A stretch of DNA of 64,000 bases from Desmodesmus armatus (GCA_007449985.2 VIIQ02000751.1:124001-188000); one strand, 5' to 3'; positions 53,029-63,734 are shown, counted from the first letter of the stretch. Notes: generated by a model not told the origin, from the sequence alone. Numbers and translations: made by a program.

Positions 53029-54848
53029 ATGCCACCTCGCGAGAACGCTGCCAGCAGGGCAAGGGCTGGAACGATCACGACAACCACGGTCACCATAGAT
53101 CGGCCTGAAACAGAGATACGCGGACCAGACGGTGATGTGTTCAGACTGTAAGTATTGCAACCCGTGACAGCAGGGTCCCCATGTTGTAGCAGCAGCAATT
53201 ACAGCAGCAGCAGCAGCAGCAGCAGCAGTAGCAACAGCAGCATCTACTGACACAACCAGCGGCTAGCCGACAAAGCTGTATGCATTCGGTGCACCCCTTT
53301 TCAGACATATCAGCTCCTGTCGCACAACTCGTCGTTCATCCGTAGCGTCAGCAACCAGCTTGGTGACACCCGCCTGTCCTGGCGATGCTGCTGTCCTGGC
53401 CTGTGGTGCAGGCCACGGCGGCAAGATGCTGCTTCTGATGTCCTGGTTTACAAGAAGACCAACAGCCATTTGCTGCACCCCACAACGGGCAAACGCATGC
53501 GCTTTGGTCAGCAGCGGTCCCCAGGAGCGTCTGGGCGCCCCAAGACACTCGGCTTTGGTGCTGCTGCAGTGACAGCCTTTGTCGGCTTCCGTGTGTGCCA
53601 GCTGCTAGTGCGCTGCTTTAGACGGCGCAAGCTCACGCAGGAGGAGCAGGAGGAGCTGCTGATCCAGCAGGCGCTGGAGCAGCAGCAGATGCAGCAGCTG
53701 CCGCCAGTGGTAAGTGCAGTGCCCTGACACACAGCACACGCACCGATGGACAGTGCAGTGGGAGGGCAAGGGAACCCTGCATGAACCAATGCCCATGCAT
53801 GGAAGTGGCACACTGCTGCCAGCAAGCAGGCTTGCCTTGTGGTTGTGTTGTCACACCACAGTGTGCTCACCATACCTGACAGGTTGTGGGAAAAGTGATG
53901 GAGAATGAGTGCTATGCTTGTGTTGGCCTGTGTAGTACCTGCATACGTGGGGTTAGGGGATAGGGTGTCAAGCTAGCAGGCAAGCAGCCTGCTGGTCAGC
54001 TGCCTTCACTGGGTTCAACATCATGCATCATGCATCCTGCCCTGTACCATCCTCGACATGCCTGCACTGCCCTGCCGCATTACTGCTTGCAGCGTGTGAT
54101 GCCAGCCATGCTGCAGCGCGCCCTGCCCAAGTTGGGTCCACCTCGGCGCCCAAAGCGCCTTGCAGAGCAGCAGCGCAGCCGGCAGCGCGCAGTGCCCAAC
54201 GCCCGCCAAAAGATGCAGCTGCAGGTGTGGTGCAGCGCAAGGCACTCACACTGGAGAAGTGGCAGGCAGCTGTGCAGCGGCAGGTGGGTGCATGCACAGC
54301 ACGGCACGGCACAGCATGGCATAGCATGGTGCTGGAGATGAGGAAGGATGTGCACCCTGGACCCCTTGGCGTCTGAAACAGTTGCTCATTGATTGCGGCG
54401 CATGGTGCACAGTGGCATTCAGCACCCCCATGTTGTGCGTGAGCAGGCAGTCATTTGGCCACATGCAATGTCTGTGTTGATCTACTGTAGGCAATGTGTG
54501 GTCTGGCGTTGCACTTTGTTGTTGCCGTCCTCTGCCCACCACACGCACTACAGGTTCAACGACCCTGACTAGCAAGATTGCCAATAGTACTTTGCTTAGG
54601 TTGGGCAATGACCTGCAAGATGGACGCTGAGGCTGGCTGGTACACGTTCCTGCTTCTTGTTGCAGGCGCATGCCCTTATGGTGCAGCAGCAGCAGCAGTT
54701 GCCGCACATGGGACTGCAGGATGCCGCAGCACCAGCACTGCCATGCAGTCGCGCCTCAGCTGTGCTGCCTGGGAACAGTTTGCTGGTGCACCCTCAGCCG
54801 CTGCTGGAAGTGGCAGCTCTGGAATCAGAGCAAGAGCAGAGCAGCTAG
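53029..54848 (+). CDS. unrecognised gene with a coiled-coil/Gln-rich protein; frame inconsistencies
   Basis: I do not recognise the product. The first exon begins MPPRENAASRARAG at 53029 and has a consensus donor at 53148. The best coding frame of the second exon (from about 53305 or 53314 to 53709) has a basic patch (SHLLHPTTGKRMRFGQQR). A hydrophobic segment (GFGAAAVTAFVGFRVCQLLV) and a charged, Gln-rich helix (RRRKLTQEEQEELLIQQALE) follow. Exon 3 (54093-54283) begins RVMPAMLQRALPKLG, and exon 4 (54666-54848) is Gln-rich and ends ESEQEQSS. Two junctions do not agree in frame: exon 1 to exon 2, and inside exon 3 near 54225, where an apparent extra 2 nt shifts into RKALTLEKWQAAVQRQ. This could be a decaying gene or sequence error. 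A single-pass membrane protein is possible. Confidence 0.5.
53202..53240. repeat. AGC microsatellite in the first intron
   Basis: AGC triplets with a few interruptions lie between the first and second exons of the unrecognised gene. Confidence 0.85.
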
Positions 54849-55164
54849 GCACGGATTGGCTTGTTGCAGCATCAGCAAGTTGCTAGGGTTGCGCAACCCA
54901 AGCATGTTGTCCCCTGGGAAATGCAGGCCCACCCATTGCTACTAGTGTAGTCTTGGTTGTATGATCATCCTTTTTGTATTCATGACCAGCTAGCATGGCA
55001 CGACCAGCTAGCAAGGCGGATGGTGACAAGCAGTCACCAGCAATGCACCGAAGGCTTGCACATATATAAAGCCCTGGTGCGTCCAGCATGCGGGCAGCGT
55101 TCCTATTGGAATGTGGCTCTAATTATATAGTCCTGAGCTTGATCTAGCGGTGAACAGCTGGCCA
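54849..55164. other. spacer up to the transposon array
   Basis: This is the 3' flank of the preceding gene. No ORF or motif of note is present. Its right edge is the exact left boundary of the tandem array. Confidence 0.5.
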
Positions 55165-55838
55165 CAGTGGGGCAAAAAGTAACTTGTCTAGTTTCAGGGC
55201 GCGTGTGGCGGGACCTGCGCTGTATCAAGCAAAACTACTTGATATATCTGATACCCTGGGACTTTGCTCGGGGGCTCTAGCTGCTGCTGGCTATTGGTCA
55301 TCCGTCCACATCGCCTAACAACCTTGACTGCCAGGATTCGAACTGTAAGGGGAACGTGGGTGCTGTGCAAACGTTCAAGTGTCTTGGGCGCCTGTTGGTG
55401 GCAGTGCGTGGTGTGAGTGTGCAGGTCGTTGGCCAGCTGCTGCTTGATCGACAGGTTGATCTGCCTGCGCTGCAGCTGCTGCTGTGCGCTGCCTCAAATT
55501 CGTCTCTTTACTGCATTCTTTCCTGTACATCAGCTATCTCCCCTGGCCAGCGCTGCATTGCGTGTGCAGCAAGGCAGTGTCCCCCCTGACACTGACAGTT
55601 GGGCTTTTGCAGCTGCTTGTGTGGAGCCTGGCAGTGCAGCAGTCGACCCCAGTTTGGTCAAACGGCCCTATCCTGCCCTCAGCACAGGACTCGTGTTCAT
55701 ACAGGTGTGCTGTTTCAGGTGTGTGCCTGCTACTGAAACATGCTGGCAGCCCCTAGCTCTAGCTTGCTGCCTGCTGCTGGCTGCACCACAAGCAAAGTTA
55801 AGGTTATTGGCTGTGCCAAGTTACTTTTTGCCCCACTG
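55165..55838. repeat. 674-bp module bounded by 22-bp terminal inverted repeats, copy 1
   Basis: The first 22 bases (starting CAGTGGGGCAAAAAG) are the exact reverse complement of the last 22 (ending CTTTTTGCCCCACTG). CAGTG-type ends are typical of Tc1/mariner TIRs. A small hairpin (TATCAAG and CTTGATA arms, 55223-55244) lies near the left end. ORFs inside show no recognisable protein. The module could be a non-autonomous derivative, or the two ends of adjacent elements left by tandem insertion. Confidence 0.85.
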
Positions 55839-57086
55839 CACTTTCACCAAGGAGAGGCTGGCAAATGCTCAGGCTGCATGGATCTAGCAGGACTCCACCA
55901 TAGATGTGTATCCCCTGAAGAGTCCTTTCTGCACACCTGGGTCGAGGGTGCCCTCCTGCTCCATGATTGCAAGCCAGTGCTGCTGCTAGAGGATCTGCAG
56001 CAGCAATGCCCCAGTGCTGAACGCGTCCCGTGCCTTTGCTTGTGCCCAGAGTGCACTGGAAGCTGAACAATTTGCCACTGTTTGCCTGGCCTTTTGACGC
56101 CGCTGCTTGTGTGCAGAATTATCGAAGTGACGGGGGTGATTCAGCTGCGGAACAGCACGTCCTGCCAGGTGCGTTGATCTGCTGCGTGAACGTAGGGTTG
56201 ATTTGATGAGATTGATTAGAACCAGCTGCGCGTAATCAAGGCTGGAAGTGCAGTCCACAGGAAGGGCACGTTGCAGATTGTGTCCGAGGTTGGGGCTGTG
56301 TGTGCGCAAACGGCAGCAGGATGCATCTGCAACACGCAATCATGGCAGACGTATGAATTGCATTTGCGAATTGCGTGCGTGCTGCGTAACAGCATGCACT
56401 TTGAAACACTGAACAGCTGCCATGCTGTTCACACCTGTCAGCCTGGCATGCACATACAAGCATGTTGCCCATTCTAAACAAATGCAGAAAAACCACTCTA
56501 GTTACCGTGACAAACACATCAGCACCCTGTCAGCCAGGGGCTGTGCTGACCTGTGCCCAGTACTGCTATGTACTGCCTGCAGATCGCCAACTGCCACTGC
56601 GCAGGACAGACAGCAGCAGCACTACCAGGAAGCAGTGCAGATGCCTCGTGCCAGGTGGGTTGAAAGGAATTGAGCACATTTGCAGTGCTGGGAATGCAGC
56701 TGCTGGGATCCCCAATCTCTCACAGCAGCAGGTGCTCAACCACACGCACGTACTCTGAAAAAATGACAGCACAGCAGCTGCGCCAACGCGCGCGCGCGCA
56801 GCGCGTGGACTGGGCATGCATGCCAGCACCAACAGCAGGCTGCTGGCTCATGCCCAGGAGGCAGTATACCCAAGACTAGTAAAACACACACCATGGGCCC
56901 ATACACGCCTGTCGAGAAGGCAAGCAAAGCTTGCACATAACAGGCTGAGGCAAGCCCAGCACAGTGCACAGGAGTAGTGCGCAGCAGCAGCAACACCTTG
57001 CATGCATGCACACCCAAGAAAGCAGCAGCAGCTGGGTGCAGCTGCAAATGTGCTGCAGATGTGCCCTAGTGTGCCCCTCACCCCAC
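55839..57086. other. 1.2-kb region of unit 1 without a convincing gene
   Basis: This lies between the 674-bp module and the transposase stop codon. It contains short ORFs on both strands, but none has recognisable motifs. A CG-rich alternating purine-pyrimidine stretch occurs at about 56788-56803. It may be the 3' region of the element. Confidence 0.5.
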
Positions 57087-59315
57087 TCAACGAGCATAGG
57101 CGTTGGGGTAATCGCCCCCAGCCCCCACACACACACGGTGCTTCTCATCCAAGTAAGAAACACCCTGTGGGGTCTTCAGCATCTGCCACAGCTGAGGGAG
57201 CCCTGCCACATCCTTCTCCACATGCTGAGCCCAGCCATACGTAGGCAGATTGTAAAAGACCTTGCGCACCATGTCCTGCAACTTGGTGTGGTCATCAAGG
57301 AGGCTCCAATCCTCATACAGCTGGCACCTGAGGTGGTGCTTCACAGTACCAAACAGGTGCTCAATAGGCCTGTTCAAGTCATGGCTGTAGGAGGGCCGAG
57401 GCAGCTTACAGCCATTGACAAGGCAATCAATCGTGTCGGTGGGGTCATTGGGGTTCACCACCACTTCCCACGTGGCAGTTGCCTGGACGGCGTCATTGTC
57501 ATAAGACAACCAGAAGTTATCAAGATTAGTTACTTTGTTCCACTCCTTGACTATGTGGTAGAGGTTGTTCTCAAATTCCTCCCTGGTCATCTTCCCTGCC
57601 TTGCGGCTGCCGTCTTGAATCTGCAGGGAAGCAAAAAGGAGGCGGGGCACGGGGAAGCTGCCTCAGTGGAAGTTCAGGGCGCTACGTGCCATGCGGGGGC
57701 AGGGGCTCAGGGTTGAGAAGTATGGCAGTGATGGGGCTGAGCTGTGGTTCCCTGATGGCACCTCCCTGCCAGTTGGCCACTACTCAGGAGAGTACCAGTT
57801 GCATTGGCGGCTCCAAGGGTGTCCCCGTGGCACCCCCCACCTGCAGGTGGCAACTAGCACAACAGTGCGGGACCCCTGTGATCTGTGGTGTGCCTTCTGT
57901 ATGTACAGTGAGGAGGCATGGAGGCAGCAGGGCATGCGTGTGCTACCAGCCTGTGAGCTGAGCTTCATGGACCTGTTGAGGAGGTGGGGGGTGGACAGGG
58001 AGTTCAGCCTTCAGGTGGTGCCGGCTTTTTGGCCGTGGCCCATGGACTTCTTCCACATGCAGCAAGGGTACTTTGTGCAGGTGGATGGGAGGTGCCATTG
58101 GGTTGCTATGTACCACCACAGCACATGGGTGGTGTTGTGGCGCGACATGATGCAGAACATGGCAGCAGTGCAGCAAGGTGGTCGGCTGGTGCGGGTGCAC
58201 ACAGAGGATCTTGGTAATGCTGACTGCATTGCTGCCGCCCTTGAGTCTGCGGCAATGGGCTACACCCTTGTGCTGACACCCTCATATAGTACAGCGCTAG
58301 TGCGCTGGGGTTCCTTTGATGTGCCCTATTTGCAGCTGCTAAAGTGGTTAGTTCCCAACTGCCAGGGTCACACTGACGGTTACAGCAATCACACAATTTC
58401 CCCAATGTAACAGGCTCACCTCGTACTCCATGTCCCGCTCTACCGCATTGCCATCCAGCCTTGTGTTGATGTGCCGTTGGATCTTGGTGGTGCCAGTGGT
58501 GAACTCCATATACACCACACCCCCTCTGTGCGCAAAGGCGGGGTGGGCGGTCACTGCAACAATGAACTTCACAGTGACATGCTTGTGGCCCTTTTTCAGC
58601 TTCCTCGGCACCACATCAGAGAAGTTGAGGTCATGCTTGTCACACCAGACAAAAACATCAGACTCAGTGTACTTGTCGACAGTGAATGAGGACTCATCAA
58701 TGTATATGGTGTGGTTCAAGAATGCTGGCCAACCCTCTTGAATGCCCAAACAGTGCTTGGCGTAGTCCACACGCTCCTGCAATTCCTGTGTTGTGAAGGA
58801 GTGCTTGAAGAACAGCTTGCGGCGCACAAGGGAGGGGTCAGCGTCGTGCATGGCATGCAGCAGCTGGTCTGAAAACTTGAGGCCGTTGTTGGTCATAATT
58901 CCTTCAAACGGGGGCTCTCCCTGATGGCCTCTCCCAGGCTGGTGAAGTGTACCCTGTGCTGGACTGTGTTGCCCTTCACTTTCTCCTCAACAAGCTTCCC
59001 CTCCTTGCAAATCTGAGCTGCTTCAAGAGCCTCCTTCTCGTTGCATTTGCGACTACGGCCAGACCTGTGTGCATCGTCCACACTCCCGTTCTCAATCCAA
59101 TGACCCCACCAGGTGCGCAAGTAGTTGAAATCTTTGCTACCAATGAACTGCTGCTCGTCCTCTGGCAGCTGCTGATTGAGAGAGTCAAGAATGCCCTTCA
59201 GGGCATGGTGCGCCTTGGCAAAGTCTGGCCCAGCTTGCCCCAGAAACATGAAGCATAACATGCACCCAAGACCCTCACCCACGTCTTTTCCGGGCGTACT
59301 TGGTGCCCCTGACAT
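57087..59315 (-). CDS. Tc1/mariner-IS630-like transposase, unit 1
   Basis: This enzyme cuts and pastes its own element. The N-terminal part (59315-58893) has a helix-turn-helix region with the family-typical GSVDDAHRSGRSRK. A catalytic exon (58896-58420) has the first acid in YIDESSFTVDKY. After an intron of about 800 nt, the last exon (57620-57087) has the second acid in WLSYDNDAV and the third in SHDLNRPIEHLFGTVKHHL, matching the Tc1 PDLNPIE box. Exons 2 and 3 join in phase 0 with GTGAGC and CTGCAG sites. About 45 residues separate the second and third acids, more than the usual 34-41. The N-terminal frame ends at a TGA that overlaps the ATG of the catalytic frame (ATGA at 58896), so the full protein needs a frameshift, an unseen splice or a sequence correction. 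ATG 59315 is the first in frame upstream of the helix-turn-helix. Confidence 0.88.
57627..58410 (+). pseudogene. antisense ORF within the transposase intron, unit 1 (frame-disrupted copy)
   Basis: The plus strand of the intron encodes a protein-like ORF. In this copy one extra G near 57645 separates its first residues (GSKKEAG) from the main frame, which runs from the ATG at 57691. An extra A near 58341 changes the C-terminus to read KWLVPNCQG and beyond. The body is rich in Trp, Cys and aromatic residues (CDLWCAFCMYSEEAWRQQGM; WPWPMDFFHMQQGYF; HSTWVVLWRDMMQNMA) and does not look like an antisense shadow. I do not recognise the family. The disruption may be only a base-calling error, because unit 2 is intact. 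Confidence 0.6.
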
Positions 59316-59450
59316 GCTCTCGCAGCAATTCCTCTGCGCAGCGCAAAAGAAGGCAGCAGCAGGTGCAGTGTGCGGCACTTGTCAGCCACTACTAGGGTAC
59401 AGGGTACACTTGGCTAAACCCTAACTTTGACCGGTTCTCACTGGAGAGTG

Positions 59451-60124
59451 CAGTGGGGCAAAAAGTAACTTGTCTAGTTTCAGGGCGCGTGTGGCGGGAC
59501 CTGCGCTGTATCAAGCAAAACTACTTGATATATCTGATACCCTGGGACTTTGCTCGGGGGCTCTAGCTGCTGCTGGCTATTGGTCATCCGTCCACATCGC
59601 CTAACAACCTTGACTGCCAGGATTCGAACTGTAAGGGGGAACGTGGGTGCTGTGCAAACGTTCAAGTGTCTTGGGCGCCTGTTGGTGGCAGTGCGTGGTG
59701 TGAGTGTGCAGGTCGTTGGCCAGCTGCTGCTTGATCGACAGGTTGATCTGCCTGCGCTGCAGCTGCTGCTGTGCGCTGCCTCAAATTCGTCTCTTTACTG
59801 CATTCTTTCCTGTACATCAGCTATCTCCCCTGGCCAGCGCTGCATTGCGTGTGCAGCAAGGCAGTGTCCCCCCTGACACTGACAGTTGGGCTTTTGCAGC
59901 TGCTTGTGTGGAGCCTGGCAGTGCAGCAGTCGACCCCAGTTTGGTCAAACGGCCCTATCCTGCCCTCAGCACAGGACTCGTGTTCATACAGGTGTGCTGT
60001 TTCAGGTGTGTGCCTGCTACTGAAACATGCTGGCAGCCCCTAGCTCTAGCTTGCTGCCTGCTGCTGGCTGCACCACAAGCAAAGTAAGGTTATTGGCTGT
60101 GCCAAGTTACTTTTTGCCCCACTG
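59451..60124. repeat. 674-bp TIR-bounded module, copy 2
   Basis: Same module as at 55165, with the same 22-bp inverted ends. Two compensating one-base indels keep the total length at 674 bp. Here the left end follows the right end of unit 1 rather than unique DNA. Confidence 0.85.
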
Positions 60125-61372
60125 CACTTTCACCAAGGAGAGGCTGGCAAATGCTCAGGCTGCATGGATCTAGCAGGACTCCACCATAGATGTGTATCCC
60201 CTGAAGAGTCCTTTCTGCACACCTGGGTCGAGGGTGCCCTCCTGCTCCATGATTGCAAGCCAGTGCTGCTGCTAGAGGATCTGCAGCAGCAATGCCCCAG
60301 TGCTGAACGCGTCCCGTGCCTTTGCTTGTGCCCAGAGTGCACTGGAAGCTGAACAATTTGCCACTGTTTGCCTGGCCTTTTGACGCCGCTGCTTGTGTGC
60401 AGAATTATCGAAGTGACGGGGGTGATTCAGCTGCGGAACAGCACGTCCTGCCAGGTGCGTTGATCTGCTGCGTGAACGTAGGGTTGATTTGATGAGATTG
60501 ATTAGAACCAGCTGCGCGTAATCAAGGCTGGAAGTGCAGTCCACAGGAAGGGCACGTTGCAGATTGTGTCCGAGGTTGGGGCTGTGTGTGCGCAAACGGC
60601 AGCAGGATGCATCTGCAACACGCAATCATGGCAGACGTATGAATTGCATTTGCGAATTGCGTGCGTGCTGCGTAACAGCATGCACTTTGAAACACTGAAC
60701 AGCTGCCATGCTGTTCACACCTGTCAGCCTGGCATGCACATACAAGCATGTTGCCCATTCTAAACAAATGCAGAAAAACCACTCTAGTTACCGTGACAAA
60801 CACATCAGCACCCTGTCAGCCAGGGGCTGTGCTGACCTGTGCCCAGTACTGCTATGTACTGCCTGCAGATCGCCAACTGCCACTGCGCAGGACAGACAGC
60901 AGCAGCACTACCAGGAAGCAGTGCAGATGCCTCGTGCCAGGTGGGTTGAAAGGAATTGAGCACATTTGCAGTGCTGGGAATGCAGCTGCTGGGATCCCCA
61001 ATCTCTCACAGCAGCAGGTGCTCAACCACACGCACGTACTCTGAAAAAATGACAGCACAGCAGCTGCGCCAACGCGCGCGCGCGCAGCGCGTGGACTGGG
61101 CATGCATGCCAGCACCAACAGCAGGCTGCTGGCTCATGCCCAGGAGGCAGTATACCCAAGACTAGTAAAACACACACCATGGGCCCATACACGCCTGTCG
61201 AGAAGGCAAGCAAAGCTTGCACATAACAGGCTGAGGCAAGCCCAGCACAGTGCACAGGAGTAGTGCGCAGCAGCAGCAACACCTTGCATGCATGCACACC
61301 CAAGAAAGCAGCAGCAGCTGGGTGCAGCTGCAAATGTGCTGCAGATGTGCCCTAGTGTGCCCCTCACCCCAC
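60125..61372. other. 1.2-kb region of unit 2 without a convincing gene
   Basis: This is the direct counterpart of 55839-57086 and nearly identical to it. It contains no recognisable protein. Confidence 0.5.
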
Positions 61373-63599
61373 TCAACGAGCATAGGCGTTGGGGTAATCG
61401 CCCCCAGCCCCCACACACACACGGTGCTTCTCATCCAAGTAAGAAACACCCTGTGGGGTCTTCAGCATCTGCCACAGCTGAGGGAGCCCTGCCACATCCT
61501 TCTCCACATGCTGAGCCCAGCCATACGTAGGCAGATTGTAAAAGACCTTGCGCACCATGTCCTGCAACTTGGTGTGGTCATCAAGGAGGCTCCAATCCTC
61601 ATACAGCTGGCACCTGAGGTGGTGCTTCACAGTACCAAACAGGTGCTCAATAGGCCTGTTCAAGTCATGGCTGTAGGAGGGCCGAGGCAGCTTACAGCCA
61701 TTGACAAGGCAATCAATCGTGTCGGTGGGGTCATTGGGGTTCACCACCACTTCCCACGTGGCAGTTGCCTGGACGGCGTCATTGTCATAAGACAACCAGA
61801 AGTTATCAAGATTAGTTACTTTGTTCCACTCCTTGACTATGTGGTAGAGGTTGTTCTCAAATTCCTCCCTGGTCATCTTCCCTGCCTTGCGGCTGCCGTC
61901 TTGAATCTGCAGGGAAGCAAAAAGGAGGCGGGCACGGGGAAGCTGCCTCAGTGGAAGTTCAGGGCGCTACGTGCCATGCGGGGGCAGGGGCTCAGGGTTG
62001 AGAAGTATGGCAGTGATGGGGCTGAGCTGTGGTTCCCTGATGGCACCTCCCTGCCAGTTGGCCACTACTCAGGAGAGTACCAGTTGCATTGGCGGCTCCA
62101 AGGGTGTCCCCGTGGCACCCCCCACCTGCAGGTGGCAACTAGCACAACAGTGCGGGACCCCTGTGATCTGTGGTGTGCCTTCTGTATGTACAGTGAGGAG
62201 GCATGGAGGCAGCAGGGCATGCGTGTGCTACCAGCCTGTGAGCTGAGCTTCATGGACCTGTTGAGGAGGTGGGGGGTGGACAGGGAGTTCAGCCTTCAGG
62301 TGGTGCCGGCTTTTTGGCCGTGGCCCATGGACTTCTTCCACATGCAGCAAGGGTACTTTGTGCAGGTGGATGGGAGGTGCCATTGGGTTGCTATGTACCA
62401 CCACAGCACATGGGTGGTGTTGTGGCGCGACATGATGCAGAACATGGCAGCAGTGCAGCAAGGTGGTCGGCTGGTGCGGGTGCACACAGAGGATCTTGGT
62501 AATGCTGACTGCATTGCTGCCGCCCTTGAGTCTGCGGCAATGGGCTACACCCTTGTGCTGACACCCTCATATAGTACAGCGCTAGTGCGCTGGGGTTCCT
62601 TTGATGTGCCCTATTTGCAGCTGCTAAGTGGTTAGTTCCCAACTGCCAGGGTCACACTGACGGTTACGGCAATCACACAATTTCCCCAATGTAACAGGCT
62701 CACCTCGTACTCCATGTCCCGCTCTACCGCATTGCCATCCAGCCTTGTGTTGATGTGCCGTTGGATCTTGGTGGTGCCAGTGGTGAACTCCATATACACC
62801 ACACCCCCTCTGTGCGCAAAGGCGGGGTGGGCGGTCACTGCAACAATGAACTTCACAGTGACATGCTTGTGGCCCTTTTTCAGCTTCCTCGGCACCACAT
62901 CAGAGAAGTTGAGGTCATGCTTGTCACACCAGACAAAAACATCAGACTCAGTGTACTTGTCGACAGTGAATGAGGACTCATCAATGTATATGGTGTGGTT
63001 CAAGAATGCTGGCCAACCCTCTTGAATGCCCAAACAGTGCTTGGCGTAGTCCACACGCTCCTGCAATTCCTGTGTTGTGAAGGAGTGCTTGAAGAACAGC
63101 TTGCGGCGCACAAGGGAGGGGTCAGCGTCGTGCATGGCATGCAGCAGCTGGTCTGAAAACTTGAGGCCGTTGTTGGTCATAATTCCTTCAAACGGGGGCT
63201 CTCCCTGATGGCCTCTCCCAGGCTGGTGAAGTGTACCCTGTGCTGGACTGTGTTGCCCTTCACTTTCTCTCTCAACAAGCTTCCCCTCCTTGCAAATCTG
63301 AGCTGCTTCAAGAGCCTCCTTCTCGTTGCATTTGCGACTACGGCCAGACCGTGTGCATCGTCCACACTCCCGTTCTCAATCCAATGACCCCACCAGGTGC
63401 GCAAGTAGTTGAAATCTTTGCTACCAATGAACTGCTGCTCGTCCTCTGGCAGCTGCTGATTGAGAGAGTCAAGAATGCCCTTCAGGGCATGGTGCGCCTT
63501 GGCAAAGTCTGGCCCAGCTTGCCCAGAAACATGAAGCATAACATGCACCCCAAGACCCTCACCCACGTCTTTTTCCGGCGTACTTGGTGCCCCTGACAT
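61373..63599 (-). CDS. Tc1/mariner-IS630-like transposase, unit 2
   Basis: Same exon plan as in unit 1: N-terminal part 63599-63177, catalytic exon 63180-62704 and last exon 61906-61373. All three acidic motifs are intact (YIDESSFTV; WLSYDNDAV; LNRPIEHLFG). In the N-terminal part two offsetting one-base indels garble the GSVDD-RSGRSRK region that is intact in unit 1. The ATGA overlap between the N-terminal and catalytic frames is the same as in unit 1. It may therefore belong to the element rather than be a random error. Confidence 0.86.
61913..62635 (+). CDS. unrecognised protein of about 240 residues, antisense within the transposase intron
   Basis: On the plus strand the intron of the transposase (62703-61907) is filled almost end to end by an open frame from just after CTGCAG (61907-61912) to a TAG at 62635. 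The palindromic CTGCAG serves as transposase acceptor on one strand and could serve as an acceptor on the other. From the first in-frame ATG (61976, MRGQGLRVEKYGSDGAELWF) the protein is 219 residues. It is rich in Trp, Cys, His and Met, with DPCDLWCAFCMYSEEAW, WPWPMDFFHMQQGYFVQVDG, CHWVAMYHHSTWVVLW and VRVHTEDLGNADCIAAALES. It is soluble-looking with no signal peptide. I cannot name a family. It could be an element-encoded accessory protein, a captured host exon, or an ORF with no function. Confidence 0.6.
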   Translation, partial: GSKKEAGTGKLPQWKFRALRAMRGQGLRVEKYGSDGAELWFPDGTSLPVGHYSGEYQLHWRLQGCPRGTPHLQVATSTTVRDPCDLWCAFCMYSEEAWRQQGMRVLPACELSFMDLLRRWGVDREFSLQVVPAFWPWPMDFFHMQQGYFVQVDGRCHWVAMYHHSTWVVLWRDMMQNMAAVQQGGRLVRVHTEDLGNADCIAAALESAAMGYTLVLTPSYSTALVRWGSFDVPYLQLLSG

Positions 63600-63734
63600 G
63601 CTCTCGCAGCAATTCCTCTGCGCAGCGCAAAAGAAGGCAGCAGCAGGTGCAGTGTGCGGCACTTGTCAGCCACTACTAGGGTACAGGGTACACTTGGCTA
63701 AACCCTAACTTTGACCGGTTCTCACTGGAGAGTG

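Larger units (their letters stand above)
55165..59450. mobile_element. tandem unit 1 (about 4,286 bp) of a Tc1/mariner-like element array
   Basis: The unit runs from a terminal-repeat sequence (CAGTGGGGCAAAAAG...) to just before its next direct copy at 59451. Similarity between units stops at 55165, since the bases before it differ from those before 59451, so the array boundary coincides with a transposon end. From left to right it contains the 674-bp module, about 1.2 kb without clear coding, the transposase C-terminal exon (-), the antisense ORF (+), and the transposase catalytic and N-terminal exons (-). No TA target duplication is visible at the left edge. Confidence 0.9.
59451..63734. 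mobile_element. tandem unit 2 (about 4,284 bp) of the array
   Basis: This is a direct, head-to-tail copy of unit 1 with the same gene order. Differences seen by eye are almost all single-base indels in short homopolymers, for example one G fewer near 61932 and one A fewer near 62626. One clear substitution occurs near 62667. It is followed directly by the start of a third unit. Confidence 0.9.

Noticed and set aside
55328..55345. tRNA-like B-box (GATTCGAACTG read in reverse)
   Set aside because: The flanks do not form a T-stem or an acceptor stem, and no A-box or anticodon arm is present at the right distance. A similar TTCGAA at 22331 fails the same way.
56964..57620. Long plus-strand ORF antisense to the transposase last exon (also 61250-61906)
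   Set aside because: It is the reverse-strand shadow of a clearly conserved transposase exon. Only the part beyond the CTGCAG, inside the intron, is protein-like on the plus strand.
59414..59425. Telomere-like CTAAACCCTAAC near the unit end
   Set aside because: Fewer than two plant-type telomere repeats, not an array, and repeated with each unit inside chromosomal sequence. Chance similarity is most likely.
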